Source of the DNA: Chitinophaga sp. S165 | Lineage (GTDB): Bacteria > Bacteroidota > Bacteroidia > Chitinophagales > Chitinophagaceae | Assembly (NCBI RefSeq): GCF_003182155.1 | Contig: NZ_QGTG01000001.1 | Location: 1,670,991 to 1,734,990, forward strand | Direction of reading: 5' to 3' | DNA length: 64,000 nt | In this document: piece by piece, positions 26,259-35,365 of the stretch | Layout: every line of letters begins with the position of its first letter | How positions within the stretch are numbered: position 1 is the first letter of the stretch | Made by a program: the position numbers and the translations under genes | The notes under the pieces: model-generated | What the model saw: the letters and a program-made list of their open reading frames with translations, nothing else | What the model was told of the DNA's origin: nothing | Databases searched by the model: none

Positions 26259-27572
26259 CTATTGTGTTTTGTTGATTACAGTTTGTTTAGCCACCGGTTC
26301 AGATTTTGATGCACCGTAGCTGATCCTCCAGACGCGATTTGTTTTGTCGTCGGTAATGAACATGGCGCCTGTATTTGATACAATGATACCTACCGGTCTT
26401 CCGCGTACTTCTCCGGATACACTGTCCTTAACGAAACCGGTCAGAAAATCTTCCTGCTCACCGGCAGGTTTACCATCCTTGAAAGGAACAAATATTACTT
26501 TATAACCTGAGAGAGGTTTGCGGTTCCATGATCCATGCTGGGTAATAAACGCCCCATTCTTATATTTATCCGGGAAACTGTTCTTTGTGTAAAAGGCCAA
26601 TCCTAAGGATGCGGTATGTGCTTTCAGCGCATAATCAGGCACTATTGCTTTTTCTACCAGTCCGTCCGGTGCAATGGGTACTCTGGGGTCTTTATGCTGT
26701 CCATAATAACTGTAAGGCCATCCGTAGAAAGCGCCTTCTTTAACGCTTGTCAGATAATCCGGTACAAGATCATTCCCCAGCTCATCACGTTCGTTCACCA
26801 CTGTCCAGAGGGTATTGGTCCCTGGCGCCCAGCCCATGCCTACGGGGTTCCTCAATCCGGATGCATAAACACGCAAACCGCTGCCGTCGGGGTTCATTTC
26901 GAGGATATTAGCTTTTAATACTTCATGCTCCATGCCTTTTTCGCCATGATCATCACCACAGCCTACAGCTACATAGAATTTAGTATTGTCCTTATTGGCG
27001 ATGATATTACGCGTCCAGTGCCGGTTTACTTTACCTGCGTTAAGAGCGACTATTTTCTCCCCTGTTGCATTGATAGTCGTAGCCCCTTCCGTGTATGGGA
27101 AACGAAGTAAACCGTCTGTATTAGCCACATATAAATAGTTCCCCACCAGCAGCATTCCAAGAGGTTGATTCAAGCCCTTCAGGAATATTGTCCTGGTTTC
27201 GGGGGTACCGTCATGGTCCGCATCTCTTAGCAGGGTGATACGGTTTGCGCTTTTTTTCACATTGTTAGACTTCGTAGCGCCGATAAGGGCAGCGCCTATC
27301 TTTTTAAAGAAGCCATAGTGGGAATTGGATTCCGCAACTAACAGGTCGCCGTTAGGCAGTTCGTATAGCCAGCGGGGATTCTGAAACCCATCAGCGTAAA
27401 GGTTTACCATAAAGCCATCGGGAGCAATGGGCTTCGTTCCGTCATCCCAGCCTTTTACTTTGCTGTAGTTAGTGTAAGATTTCGTTGCATGCGGCGGGGG
27501 TAATTCTGGCTGCTGTGCGTAAAACGGAAGCGAGTAGCACAACAATAGAAGCGATGGAAAAAGCTTGTTCAT
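26259..27572 (-). CDS. Secreted glucose/sorbosone dehydrogenase-like beta-propeller protein
   Basis: A 437-residue exported protein of the PQQ-type glucose/sorbosone dehydrogenase (GSDH) family. Signal peptide at residues 1-20 (MNKLFPSLLLLCYSLPFYAQ). Propeller blades include GDLLVAESNSHYG, VGCGDDHGEKGMEHEVL, ASGLRNPVGMGWAPG, FITQHGSWNRKPLSGYKV and GEVRGRPVGIIVSNTGAMFITDD, all usual for L-sorbosone dehydrogenase relatives, with a six-bladed arrangement expected. It would oxidise a sugar or aldose in the periplasm. The ATG at 27572 is chosen over 27602 because it gives a compact signal peptide. It ends against a repeat element. Confidence 0.9.
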   Translation of the reverse strand: MNKLFPSLLLLCYSLPFYAQQPELPPPHATKSYTNYSKVKGWDDGTKPIAPDGFMVNLYADGFQNPRWLYELPNGDLLVAESNSHYGFFKKIGAALIGATKSNNVKKSANRITLLRDADHDGTPETRTIFLKGLNQPLGMLLVGNYLYVANTDGLLRFPYTEGATTINATGEKIVALNAGKVNRHWTRNIIANKDNTKFYVAVGCGDDHGEKGMEHEVLKANILEMNPDGSGLRVYASGLRNPVGMGWAPGTNTLWTVVNERDELGNDLVPDYLTSVKEGAFYGWPYSYYGQHKDPRVPIAPDGLVEKAIVPDYALKAHTASLGLAFYTKNSFPDKYKNGAFITQHGSWNRKPLSGYKVIFVPFKDGKPAGEQEDFLTGFVKDSVSGEVRGRPVGIIVSNTGAMFITDDKTNRVWRISYGASKSEPVAKQTVINKTQ

Positions 27573-27693
27573 AACAGCAGGTTTATAAGATAGATAATAC
27601 AAAAGATGTGCCCCTGCTGCAAAACGGCATATATGCGCTTTTCTATAAATTGACGCCAGCGTTAATATGAACGAAGTTCGTCAGTTATAAAAA

Positions 27694-27726
27694 CAGAACG
27701 CTGCAACATTTTGTTACAGCGTTCTG
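27694..27726. terminator. Hairpin terminator after the SGNH hydrolase gene
   Basis: Arms 27694-27703 and 27717-27726 (CAGAACGCTG / CAGCGTTCTG) pair perfectly and the loop allows four more pairs. It is 31 nt beyond the SGNH hydrolase stop; the sequence could work on either strand. Confidence 0.6.
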
Positions 27727-27756
27727 ACTTACGTATAGTCTTTTATGTGAAGGTCG

Positions 27757-28413
27757 TTACTTCTGGATCAGATGTGGCCTGACAGCTTTCTGCCAGATGG
27801 CATATCCATCTGGATTCATGTGCAGCATATCTTCCACAAACAGTTCTTTTCTCGGGTTACCGTTCCTGTCAAGCATGAGATTAAATATATCTACATAGGC
27901 GATCTTCCGCTGCTTTGCAATGAAGTCTTTGATCATGCTATTGGCCTGCCTGGCTGTTGATAAGAACTGGATCCTGCTTGGGCTCGGTTTTATTGAAATG
28001 TATACAATTGAGATATCAGGCAGCTTATTCCTGATGGTTTTGTAGAGGTTCTTGAACCTGTTAAAGACAGTATCTGCAGTTACGCCTTTCTCTACCAGGT
28101 CGTTCTCACCAACGTAGAGCACGATCTGGCGCGGGTGATATGGGAAGATGATCTTATCTGCGTAGTAGATGATATCATTCGTTACAGTCCCTCCTACTCC
28201 CCTGTTCATCACTACATAACTGCTGAACGTGCGTTCAAGATCATCCCATTTACGGATAGAAGAGCTTCCGGTAAACAGGATAGGATTCGCCGGAGGCGCA
28301 TACATTTTGTCCCACTTCAGGATGGTACTGACATCTTCCTGGTATCTCTGGGCGCGGACAGCTGTAATGCAAACGATCAATGACAATGTAAAAAGACAAA
28401 ATAGTTTTTTCAT
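27757..28413 (-). CDS. Secreted SGNH/GDSL-family hydrolase
   Basis: A 218-residue exported esterase/acetylesterase-like enzyme. A signal peptide (about residues 1-22, ending VRAQ) is followed by the SGNH blocks: catalytic Ser in LFTGSSSIRKWDDL, Gly in NRGVGGTVTNDI, Asn in LYVGENDLVEKG and the Asp/His pair in EDMLHMNPDGYAIW. It acts in the periplasm or outer membrane, likely on acylated sugars; substrate unknown. The gene overlaps the end of the AlkB-like remnant by 4 bp (ATGA). Confidence 0.93.
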   Translation of the reverse strand: MKKLFCLFTLSLIVCITAVRAQRYQEDVSTILKWDKMYAPPANPILFTGSSSIRKWDDLERTFSSYVVMNRGVGGTVTNDIIYYADKIIFPYHPRQIVLYVGENDLVEKGVTADTVFNRFKNLYKTIRNKLPDISIVYISIKPSPSRIQFLSTARQANSMIKDFIAKQRKIAYVDIFNLMLDRNGNPRKELFVEDMLHMNPDGYAIWQKAVRPHLIQK

Positions 28414-28712
28414 AAACGTGTTATCTGATTAGTTATTTGTTTGATAGCGCGAAAGGTCAGGCTCATTCTTCCGTTGTCTGTTTCTGACGCAGGAATAGCA
28501 TGCAGCCATTCCTCCTGTACATCCTGTGTCATATAGATCAGGGAACCGGCTGGTAGCTGGAAATCGACCTTTTCCGATGAATCCCCGAAACTGGCCGTTT
28601 TACGGGCATGTATTCTTTCATCCCATAAGACGTTATTTCTCAGTGTACTAAATAACCCTTCAGGATCTGGTATAAAAGCTAATAAAAAGTTAACGCCATT
28701 CATGTGCGGCAA
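28410..28712 (-). pseudogene. AlkB-like dioxygenase with its catalytic core deleted
   Basis: A 100-residue frame reads like both ends of AlkB joined. Residues 1-43 match the region up to the substrate-lid block (LFSTLRNNVLWDERI, ARKTASFG), and residues 44-90 match the end (LPAGSLIYMTQDVQEEWLHAIP with the distal iron His71, and GRMSLTFR with the 2-oxoglutarate-binding Arg82 and Arg88). The middle, which carries the HxD iron ligands and the NxYRDG strand in AlkB proteins of about 200 residues, is missing. The join is in frame. The iron centre cannot form, so demethylase activity is not expected. It may still be translated with the SGNH gene, which overlaps it by 4 bp. Confidence 0.75.
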
Positions 28713-28838
28713 AAATAGAAAATCTCTTTAATTGAACGCTATATCAATAGTTCATAGATTAATCCAGATTAACTTTCTTGTAATGCGGATTGACTATCTT
28801 TACATACCAGATTTACAACACCAGGAAATAAGTTTACA

Positions 28839-30179
28839 ATGGAAAGCTCAGAAACAAAAGCACAAGCAATTAAGGTAGTGATCATTGGCGGTGGATTTGC
28901 AGGCATTAATCTGGCCCAGCGGCTACAGCACGACAAGCGTTATCACATCACACTGGTAGACAAGAACAACTATAATTTCTTCCCGCCACTCATTTATCAG
29001 CTGGCAACGGGATTTCTGGAAACCTCCAGCATCTGTTATCCATTCCGCAAATTATTCAGGGACAGGCCAAACCTCCGCTTTCATATGGGCGAATTCCAGC
29101 GGGTTGATGCGGCAACACATACCGTTTACCTGCACAATGGCGAATTACAGTATGATTACCTTGTCTTTGCCACAGGTACTGAAACAAACTATTTCGGCAA
29201 CGAAAACATAAAGCGCAATGCCATTCCGATGAAGAATGTGAATGATGCGCTGGAGATGCGGAATACCCTCTTAAAAAGGCTGGAAATTGCCTGTATTACG
29301 GAAGACCCCGTTGAGCGGAAGAAGCTGACCACTATTGTAATAGCAGGTGGTGGTCCGACGGGGGTTGAAGTATCCGGAATGCTGGCCGAGCTGCGCCAGT
29401 TTGTAGTCAGAAAGGATTATCCCGAACTGCATGGACACGGTGGCGAGATCTACCTGGTAAACGGAGGCGAGTCCCTGCTTGAACCGATGAGCAAGAAATC
29501 GCAACGGCATACTTACAACGCCTTACGTAAGCTGGGCGTGAAGATCAAGCTGAAAACGAGGGTGAAGGATTTTGTGGATGACCAGGTAATTCTGAACAAT
29601 GGCGACACTATTCAGACCAAAACATTGATCTGGGCCGCAGGGGTTACTGCGCAGATCATGGAGGGTATCCCGGTGGCCAGCACCGGGGCCGGCCGTAGGA
29701 TGATGACGGATGCCTATAACAGGGTGATCGGAGTAGATGACATTTATGCCATCGGCGATACCTGTATCCAGACGACAGACAAAAACTTCCCGAACGGACA
29801 TCCCCAGCTGGCACAGGTAGCCCTGCAACAGGGTAAACACCTGGCGAAGAACTTCTCTGCCATGGCAGACAATAAACCGCTGAAACCGTTCAGTTATGTA
29901 GATAAGGGCAGTATGGCAATCATCGGCCGTAATAATGCTGTAGCCGACATCCCCAAGCCAAACCTGCATGTAAACGGGTTTATGGCCTGGGCAATGTGGC
30001 TGTTCATCCATGTCATGGCGCTTATCAACTACCGCAACAAGCTGAAAACCATGTACAACTGGACCGTGGCTTACTTTACAAGAGATCAGGCACTGCGCAT
30101 GATCATCAAACCGCTGCCAAAGCAGTCTGAGACGTCTAAACCGGTCGAAATGCCGGCAATGGCTAAATCTTCAGTCTGA
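28839..30179 (+). CDS. ndh: Type II NADH dehydrogenase
   Basis: A 446-residue single-subunit NADH:quinone oxidoreductase. The FAD loop is VVIIGGGFAGINLAQRL (residues 12-28) and the NADH loop IVIAGGGPTGVEVSGMLAEL near 170; GIDDIYAIGDT is replaced by VDDIYAIGDTCIQ (C-terminal FAD contact). The amphipathic/hydrophobic C-terminal part (MAWAMWLFIHVMALINYRNKLKTMYNW) binds the inner-membrane face. It feeds electrons to menaquinone without proton pumping. The last 17 bp overlap the end of the convergent DUF5009 gene. Confidence 0.94.
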   Translation: MESSETKAQAIKVVIIGGGFAGINLAQRLQHDKRYHITLVDKNNYNFFPPLIYQLATGFLETSSICYPFRKLFRDRPNLRFHMGEFQRVDAATHTVYLHNGELQYDYLVFATGTETNYFGNENIKRNAIPMKNVNDALEMRNTLLKRLEIACITEDPVERKKLTTIVIAGGGPTGVEVSGMLAELRQFVVRKDYPELHGHGGEIYLVNGGESLLEPMSKKSQRHTYNALRKLGVKIKLKTRVKDFVDDQVILNNGDTIQTKTLIWAAGVTAQIMEGIPVASTGAGRRMMTDAYNRVIGVDDIYAIGDTCIQTTDKNFPNGHPQLAQVALQQGKHLAKNFSAMADNKPLKPFSYVDKGSMAIIGRNNAVADIPKPNLHVNGFMAWAMWLFIHVMALINYRNKLKTMYNWTVAYFTRDQALRMIIKPLPKQSETSKPVEMPAMAKSSV

Positions 30180-31335
30180 TCCTTTTCTTCTCCATCCAAC
30201 CTACCAGCAGGATTACCAGGAAGGAGATAGCAATTGAGCGGAGTAACCCTCCTGCGCCCTCACTGAGCGCAGCGGGATATTTCACCCCTGCCAGCATCAT
30301 TAAGGAGTACAGCAGGTAGGGGATCAGGTAACAGGTCAACGTACTGGTGCCTGCCGGACGGATCAGCTTAAACCAGTTCATCTTTCCCTTCACATCTACC
30401 AGCCAGATCATAGCTGTAAATACCAATATGCTGATGCCCGTACAGATCAGCACCCATGCCGGTGTAGCCCTGATCTTTGAGATACCGGCAGTATGAGGTC
30501 GTAATATAAAAGCGGCGACTATCGCCAGCACTCCCAGACCAATAAATATGACCCAGAGGGACCCCAGTTTCCTTTTTTTATCCAGTAACGTGTACAATGA
30601 TGAGACAACCGCACCTGCCATGATGAGGGAGGCGGAAGAGGCGTCATTTATAACCGGAATACTGAAGTGTAATAAGCCGGCGTGGGTCAAAATGTTAATC
30701 AGCAGAAAAAGGCCTAAAATGGCCGTTATAGCCCCAAAATTGCCTTTCACTATTAAGTACAGCATAGCACATACCAGGTACGCCCAGCCAATAATACCCA
30801 GGATCCCCCACCAGGAAGGTTCCATCCAGTGAGGCGCATCTGCCGGACCACCTTTGTACAAAGCGGCCATAGCGGCCAGGAGGAGAATACCTGCACCTGT
30901 CAGTCCGTAACGTTTCCGTTTGTCCATATCGGCAGGATAGTCCAGCCATACCAGGAAAAAGCCGATAGTGATCAGCAACTCCCATAGCGGGTAAGGCAGT
31001 ATTGCCGCCTGACTGTAATTTTCCAGGTTGACGTGAAAAAAGCCCATGACGATCAGGGCCAGTGAGCGGACCAGGATGTGCATGGCGGTACTGAGGAAAG
31101 ACTTCTGTTGGCTGATACGTTTTCCGATGGCAAAAGGGATGGACAGGCCGACTATAAAGAGGAAGGCCGGAAAGACCGTGTCGGCAAAACCCAGGCCGTC
31201 TTCCTGGGCCTGTACGTGCCCGATCCAGGCAGGGATATTTTTCACACCGCTGACGTCATTAACAAAGATCATGGTCAGCATGGTAAGGGCGCGGAAGGCA
31301 TCTATCGATAAAAGGCGTTGTGATGGTTTAAGCAT
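30163..31335 (-). CDS. DUF5009-type multispan acyltransferase-like membrane protein
   Basis: A 390-residue inner-membrane protein with about 10 hydrophobic spans, starting RLLSIDAFRALTMLTMIFVNDVSG, the typical DUF5009/HGSNAT-related block (homologous to the lysosomal heparan-alpha-glucosaminide N-acetyltransferase). GFADTVFPAFLFIVGLSIPFAIG is the second conserved segment. Such proteins probably transfer acetyl groups to sugars across the membrane. The ATG at 31335 comes one base after the trehalase stop, making it the better choice than 31362, which would overlap. Downstream partner of the trehalase gene. Confidence 0.85.
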   Translation of the reverse strand: MLKPSQRLLSIDAFRALTMLTMIFVNDVSGVKNIPAWIGHVQAQEDGLGFADTVFPAFLFIVGLSIPFAIGKRISQQKSFLSTAMHILVRSLALIVMGFFHVNLENYSQAAILPYPLWELLITIGFFLVWLDYPADMDKRKRYGLTGAGILLLAAMAALYKGGPADAPHWMEPSWWGILGIIGWAYLVCAMLYLIVKGNFGAITAILGLFLLINILTHAGLLHFSIPVINDASSASLIMAGAVVSSLYTLLDKKRKLGSLWVIFIGLGVLAIVAAFILRPHTAGISKIRATPAWVLICTGISILVFTAMIWLVDVKGKMNWFKLIRPAGTSTLTCYLIPYLLYSLMMLAGVKYPAALSEGAGGLLRSIAISFLVILLVGWMEKKRIRLKI

Positions 31336-31336
31336 G

Positions 31337-32953
31337 TTATAAGGTATCAATATTTTTTGCATTATTCAATATGCCTTCCTGTTGCATGTGCAATATTTTC
31401 AACAGGACGCCATTCGTCCATCCGAACCCGTCCTGGTTAGGATATTCGCCTCCTCCACCCGGCAGCGAGGTGTCTTTCACGTTATACTTCTCCAGCAGTT
31501 TGCCGGTTTGTTTAAATACGCGGATATTCTGATGTGCCCAGCGCCCGGCAATGTCCGACGCAAGGGAATCATTATCATAGGTCAGTAAGCCTGATATGGC
31601 CATCCAGTGAAGCGGCGCCCAACCATTAGGCGCATCCCATTGCTCCCCGGTTTCGATAGGCGTGGAAACCAGTCCGCCGGGATAGAGGAACTGTTGTTTT
31701 AATACTCTCGCCACACTATCAGCCTGTCCTTTGCGTGCCATTCCAAAAAATAAGGGGTATGTACCTCCCAGGCTCAATACAGGCGTGCGGGCACCTTTTT
31801 TAAAGTCATAGTCCCGGAAAAAGCCTGTCTTCGCATCCCAGCAATAGCGTTGAATGGCATCTCTGCGAAGGGCCGCGGCAGCTTCATATTGCAGTACTTT
31901 TGGGGTATTGCCTTTCATACGATAGGCGTCGCTCAATGTCATTTCCAGGTTATATAACAGGCAGTTGAGATCTACAGGGACGATGTCTGTAATGTGGATA
32001 GAGCCCAGTGTCTTCTCATCGGCCAGCCAGCGGGCGCTGAAGTCCCAGCCTGATTCAGCGCAGGTACGCAGTTCCTGGTAAACCTGCTCGACCGGCTGAC
32101 GGCCGGATGTTTTAGCGGTATTGATATCTTCCGTCCATGCCTCTTCCCTGGGCCAGTTCCCCCTGTCGTAATAACGATTGAGGGTGGCGCCATCGGGCAG
32201 GATGACCAGGTGTTCACCGGTCTTACCATCCGCAGTTTTCTTCATCCAGAAATGGTATTCCTTTTCCAGGGCATCAAGGTAGGTGGTCAGCAGCTCCTGC
32301 TTACGATCTTCTTTAGCGGAGATCAGCAACTGAAGCATCAGGGCGAAATAAGGCGGTTGCGAACGTGTGAGGTAATAGGTGCGGTTGCCGTTAGGGATAA
32401 ATCCATAGGTACGGATCAGGAAGGCGAAGTTCTTTATCATGCTTTCTACAAGGTCGGTACGGCCGCTTTCTTTCAGTCCCAACATCGTGAAATAGCTGTC
32501 CCAGTAATATACCTCACGGAAACGCCCCCCCGGTACAACATAAGCGCCCGGCAAACTGATAAGGGAGCCCCATGTACTGGTGCTGTCAGGCTCCCGTTTA
32601 AGGACAGTCCACAGCGATTCAATGTGCGCGATAACGTCCTGCATCGTATCAGTATGATATTGCAGTGTAGTACCGGCAGGCACGTTAAAATACTTCTGTA
32701 CAAACGATACCAGACTAAATCCTTCATCGCCCTGCTCTTTTGCATAATAGCGGAGCACCTTTTCGGGCGCGTCCTTTGGAGAACAGTCCGCAAATGTTTT
32801 GCTGTCCGGGAATACGTGGGCAGATTGTACGGCTTCAAATAAACCGGGGAATTCCTGCCGGGGAGAACGTTCTTTGATTTGGGGTGGCTGCTGTTGTTTA
32901 CAGGCAATACCACATGCCATTGCACTGGCAATGAACAAGAGTTTTCCATTCAT
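31337..32953 (-). CDS. treA: Trehalase (GH37), probably exported lipoprotein
   Basis: A 538-residue glycoside hydrolase family 37 enzyme. Trehalase signature 1 is VPGGRFREVYYWDSYFTMLGL near residue 143 and signature 2 is QWDAPNGWAPLHWMAISGL near 440 (written here in parts). A Cys-containing hydrophobic start (ASAMACGIACKQQ) suggests a lipoprotein anchored at Cys14 or Cys18. It hydrolyses trehalose to two glucoses in the periplasm. The gene is followed one base later by the DUF5009 gene, so the two are a unit. A predicted acid is Asp in the YYWDSY region of the family. Confidence 0.93.
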   Translation of the reverse strand: MNGKLLFIASAMACGIACKQQQPPQIKERSPRQEFPGLFEAVQSAHVFPDSKTFADCSPKDAPEKVLRYYAKEQGDEGFSLVSFVQKYFNVPAGTTLQYHTDTMQDVIAHIESLWTVLKREPDSTSTWGSLISLPGAYVVPGGRFREVYYWDSYFTMLGLKESGRTDLVESMIKNFAFLIRTYGFIPNGNRTYYLTRSQPPYFALMLQLLISAKEDRKQELLTTYLDALEKEYHFWMKKTADGKTGEHLVILPDGATLNRYYDRGNWPREEAWTEDINTAKTSGRQPVEQVYQELRTCAESGWDFSARWLADEKTLGSIHITDIVPVDLNCLLYNLEMTLSDAYRMKGNTPKVLQYEAAAALRRDAIQRYCWDAKTGFFRDYDFKKGARTPVLSLGGTYPLFFGMARKGQADSVARVLKQQFLYPGGLVSTPIETGEQWDAPNGWAPLHWMAISGLLTYDNDSLASDIAGRWAHQNIRVFKQTGKLLEKYNVKDTSLPGGGGEYPNQDGFGWTNGVLLKILHMQQEGILNNAKNIDTL

Positions 32954-32990
32954 ACGTTACGTGGTTTCTATAATTATACGCGCTCTCTGC

Positions 32991-33260
32991 TTACCGGTTA
33001 ATACGGTTCAGCAGGATGGCGAAAGATCGCATATGTACGCGGGTTGCGTTGACATCACTTTCCGATCCCTCCAACAATTGCCTGGTGTCTTCCATCTGGC
33101 TTAGCAACACAGGTGATATAAAAGTATATTTTTTCACGATGTTAATGGCTTCATCTACCTGAGGCATTGCATAGCTGTTTATCCTAAAGGTGTAAGGCGG
33201 GTCAAGGAAATAGGATTTGATCTCTGCAAGACGAATGATATCCTGATTACTTATTTTCAT
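32991..33260 (-). CDS. Small hypothetical protein
   Basis: An 89-residue soluble, mostly helical protein without signal peptide or membrane span. Its sequence (IIRLAEIKSYFLDPPYTFRI, VDEAINIVKKYTFISPVLL) is not one I recognise. It lies 37 nt upstream of the trehalase gene on the same strand and may share its transcript. The neighbouring AlkC-like gene diverges from it with 128 nt between. Confidence 0.55.
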   Translation of the reverse strand: MKISNQDIIRLAEIKSYFLDPPYTFRINSYAMPQVDEAINIVKKYTFISPVLLSQMEDTRQLLEGSESDVNATRVHMRSFAILLNRINR

Positions 33261-33357
33261 AATTACCCCTTTTCTGACAAAACAAAATGCAAAGTTACGC
33301 TATTACCGGGGGATACGGATAAATTAATCTCTATACAACCTTAACCGCGACAATCCT

Positions 33358-33365
33358 TACTTTTG
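33358..33365 (+). promoter_or_regulatory. Candidate promoter -7 box for the AlkC-like gene
   Basis: TACTTTTG fits the Bacteroidota TAnnTTTG consensus and lies 23 nt before the ATG at 33389. A good TTG element at -33 is not seen, so the call is tentative. Confidence 0.4.
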
Positions 33366-33388
33366 CAACTCCTGTAAAATACCTTACT

Positions 33389-34486
33389 ATGAGCAGTTTG
33401 CTGAAAGACATTTACTCCCCGGCCTTTTACAATAGTTTGTCCGATGTGCTTACCCAGACAGTACCGGCCTTCAATAAACAAAAGTTTATCAAAAAGATTT
33501 ACCAGGAAGGGTTTGAAGACAAAGAACTGAAGGAGCGGATGAAGCATACTACAGAGGTATTACACGCATTTCTGCCTGCCGATTATGAGCAGGCCATTCC
33601 ACTGATCGAAAAGACCATTAACGCCCTCAGAAAGGCCGGATACGGGGAAGCGCTGGAGTTCATCTTCTTTCCAGACTACCTGGCTACTTATGGACTGGAA
33701 CACTATGAAACGTCGGTAAAGGCGCTGGAGTTCGTAACACAGTTCATTACCTGCGAATTTGCCATACGTCCCTTTATCCTGAAATATGGCGACAGGATGT
33801 TGCACCAGATGCTGGCCTGGTCTTTACATAAAAGTGAAAAAGTAAGGCGGCTTGCCAGTGAAGGCAGCCGGCCCCGTCTTCCGTGGGCTATGGCCATCCC
33901 TTTTCTGAAAAAAGACCCCTCTCCCATACTTCCCATCCTGGAAAATCTGAAACAGGACCCTTCCGAATCGGTAAGACGCAGTGTGGCGAACAGCCTGAAC
34001 GACATTGCCAAAGACAATCCGGCTGTTGTTAAAGCCATTGCAGCAAAATGGAAAGGGATCAGTAAAGAAACCGATGCGATCATCAAACATGGTTCCCGCA
34101 CTTTGCTGAAACAAGGTGATAAAGACATCCTGCAACATTATGGACTGGATAGCACCCATGTGGCCTTCAGCGACTTCAGGATACTGACGCCCAAAGTAAA
34201 GACGGGCGACAGCCTGGAGTTCTCATTTGTTATCAGGAATAAAGATGCGCAGCCGCAGACTATCAGGCTGGAATATGGGGTGCACTACCTGAAGCAGAAC
34301 GGGACCTTATCCAAAAAAGTATTTAAGATCAGCGAGAAGATATATGCCCCTGGCGAGCGGGCAGAGATCCTCCGGAAACAATCCTTCCGGCTTATTACTA
34401 CCCGTGTATTTTACACCGGCAAGCACCAGTTATCGATCATCATCAATGGTGAGGAATATCCTGCCAAAGCCTTTGAATTGGTATAG
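33389..34486 (+). CDS. AlkC-like DNA alkylation repair protein with Ig-like tail
   Basis: A 365-residue HEAT-like repeat DNA glycosylase of the AlkC/AlkD superfamily. The first ~255 residues are helical repeats, including the family stretch RRLASEGSRPRLPWAMAI around residue 150 that borders the DNA-binding groove. Residues about 265-365 (LTPKVKTGDSLEFSFVIRNKD; VFKISEKIYAPGERAEILRKQSF) look like an immunoglobulin-like beta domain, as in the AlkC subgroup, which removes 3-methyladenine lesions. Acts in the cytoplasm on damaged DNA. Monocistronic, with a plausible promoter just upstream. Its presence near a disabled AlkB is noteworthy. Confidence 0.87.
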   Translation: MSSLLKDIYSPAFYNSLSDVLTQTVPAFNKQKFIKKIYQEGFEDKELKERMKHTTEVLHAFLPADYEQAIPLIEKTINALRKAGYGEALEFIFFPDYLATYGLEHYETSVKALEFVTQFITCEFAIRPFILKYGDRMLHQMLAWSLHKSEKVRRLASEGSRPRLPWAMAIPFLKKDPSPILPILENLKQDPSESVRRSVANSLNDIAKDNPAVVKAIAAKWKGISKETDAIIKHGSRTLLKQGDKDILQHYGLDSTHVAFSDFRILTPKVKTGDSLEFSFVIRNKDAQPQTIRLEYGVHYLKQNGTLSKKVFKISEKIYAPGERAEILRKQSFRLITTRVFYTGKHQLSIIINGEEYPAKAFELV

Positions 34487-34595
34487 GGCTATTCAGACAT
34501 CCATTTGTCTCAATTCCCCCCCTAAATTGGCAATAATGCCCAGCGGTTTATTGTACGCATAATTGGACATTTGTAGTACACTAAACCTCAAAGAC

Positions 34596-35357
34596 ATGAA
34601 AGAACATATCGCTGATCAAACCGCTACTGCTGATCATACCGTAGTGTCTCAAAAAGAATGGATAGAAGCCCGCAAGCAACTGATGCTGAAGGAAAAGGAG
34701 CTCACCCACCTGAAAGACGAACTGACCAAACAGCGTATGCAGCTCCCCTGGGTAAAGGTTGAAAAGAACTACGTATTCCAGGGACCAGATCGTGAATACT
34801 CCCTGTCAGACCTTTTTGACGGCCGCAGTCAGCTGATCGTGCAACATTTCATGTTGGGGCCTGGCTGGAAAGAGGGTTGTCCGGGCTGTTCCTTCCTGGC
34901 CGACCATGTGGATGGCACATTACCTCACCTGATGAACCATGATGTATCGTACGTAGCTGTTTCAAGGGGTACCATGAGTGATATTGAACCTTTCCAGAAA
35001 CGGATGGGCTGGGGTTTCAAATGGGTATCTTCCAACAAAAGCGATTTCAATTATGATTTCCATGTATCTGCTACGGAAGAGGAAATTGCTAAAAATGAGA
35101 TGATCTACAATTATGAAACAATTCCTGTATCGGAGGAAGAACTGCCTGGTTACAGTGTATTTTACAAAGATGAGAATGGAGACATCTTTCATACCTATTC
35201 CACTTACGCCAGAGGAGCAGACATTCTGCTCAACACATACAATTTCCTGGAAATGACGCCGAAGGGACGTAATGAAGAAAGTACTATGGATTGGGTAAAA
35301 CACCATGATAAATATCAAACCCAGGCTCCGGAACACAGTTGCTGCAGCCACAATTAA
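34596..35357 (+). CDS. DUF899 thioredoxin-like family protein
   Basis: A 253-residue cytoplasmic protein of the DUF899 family. An N-terminal charged coil (EWIEARKQLMLKEKELTHLKDEL) is followed by a thioredoxin-like fold with GPGWKEGCPGCSFLADHVDGTL, whose CPGC is in the position of a redox pair, and a conserved YNFLEMTPKGRNE near the C-terminus, ending CCSHN. Function is untested in the family; a thiol-redox role is inferred. The ATG at 34596 is used since the upstream extension (34563) reads through apparent leader sequence. Confidence 0.88.
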   Translation: MKEHIADQTATADHTVVSQKEWIEARKQLMLKEKELTHLKDELTKQRMQLPWVKVEKNYVFQGPDREYSLSDLFDGRSQLIVQHFMLGPGWKEGCPGCSFLADHVDGTLPHLMNHDVSYVAVSRGTMSDIEPFQKRMGWGFKWVSSNKSDFNYDFHVSATEEEIAKNEMIYNYETIPVSEEELPGYSVFYKDENGDIFHTYSTYARGADILLNTYNFLEMTPKGRNEESTMDWVKHHDKYQTQAPEHSCCSHN

Positions 35358-35365
35358 CGGATATC

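Noticed and set aside
26046..26319. Plus-strand frames of 79 and 87 residues ending in the triple-hairpin element
   Set aside because: They overlap the 39-residue peptide gene in other frames and run through hairpin repeats; no protein-like features.
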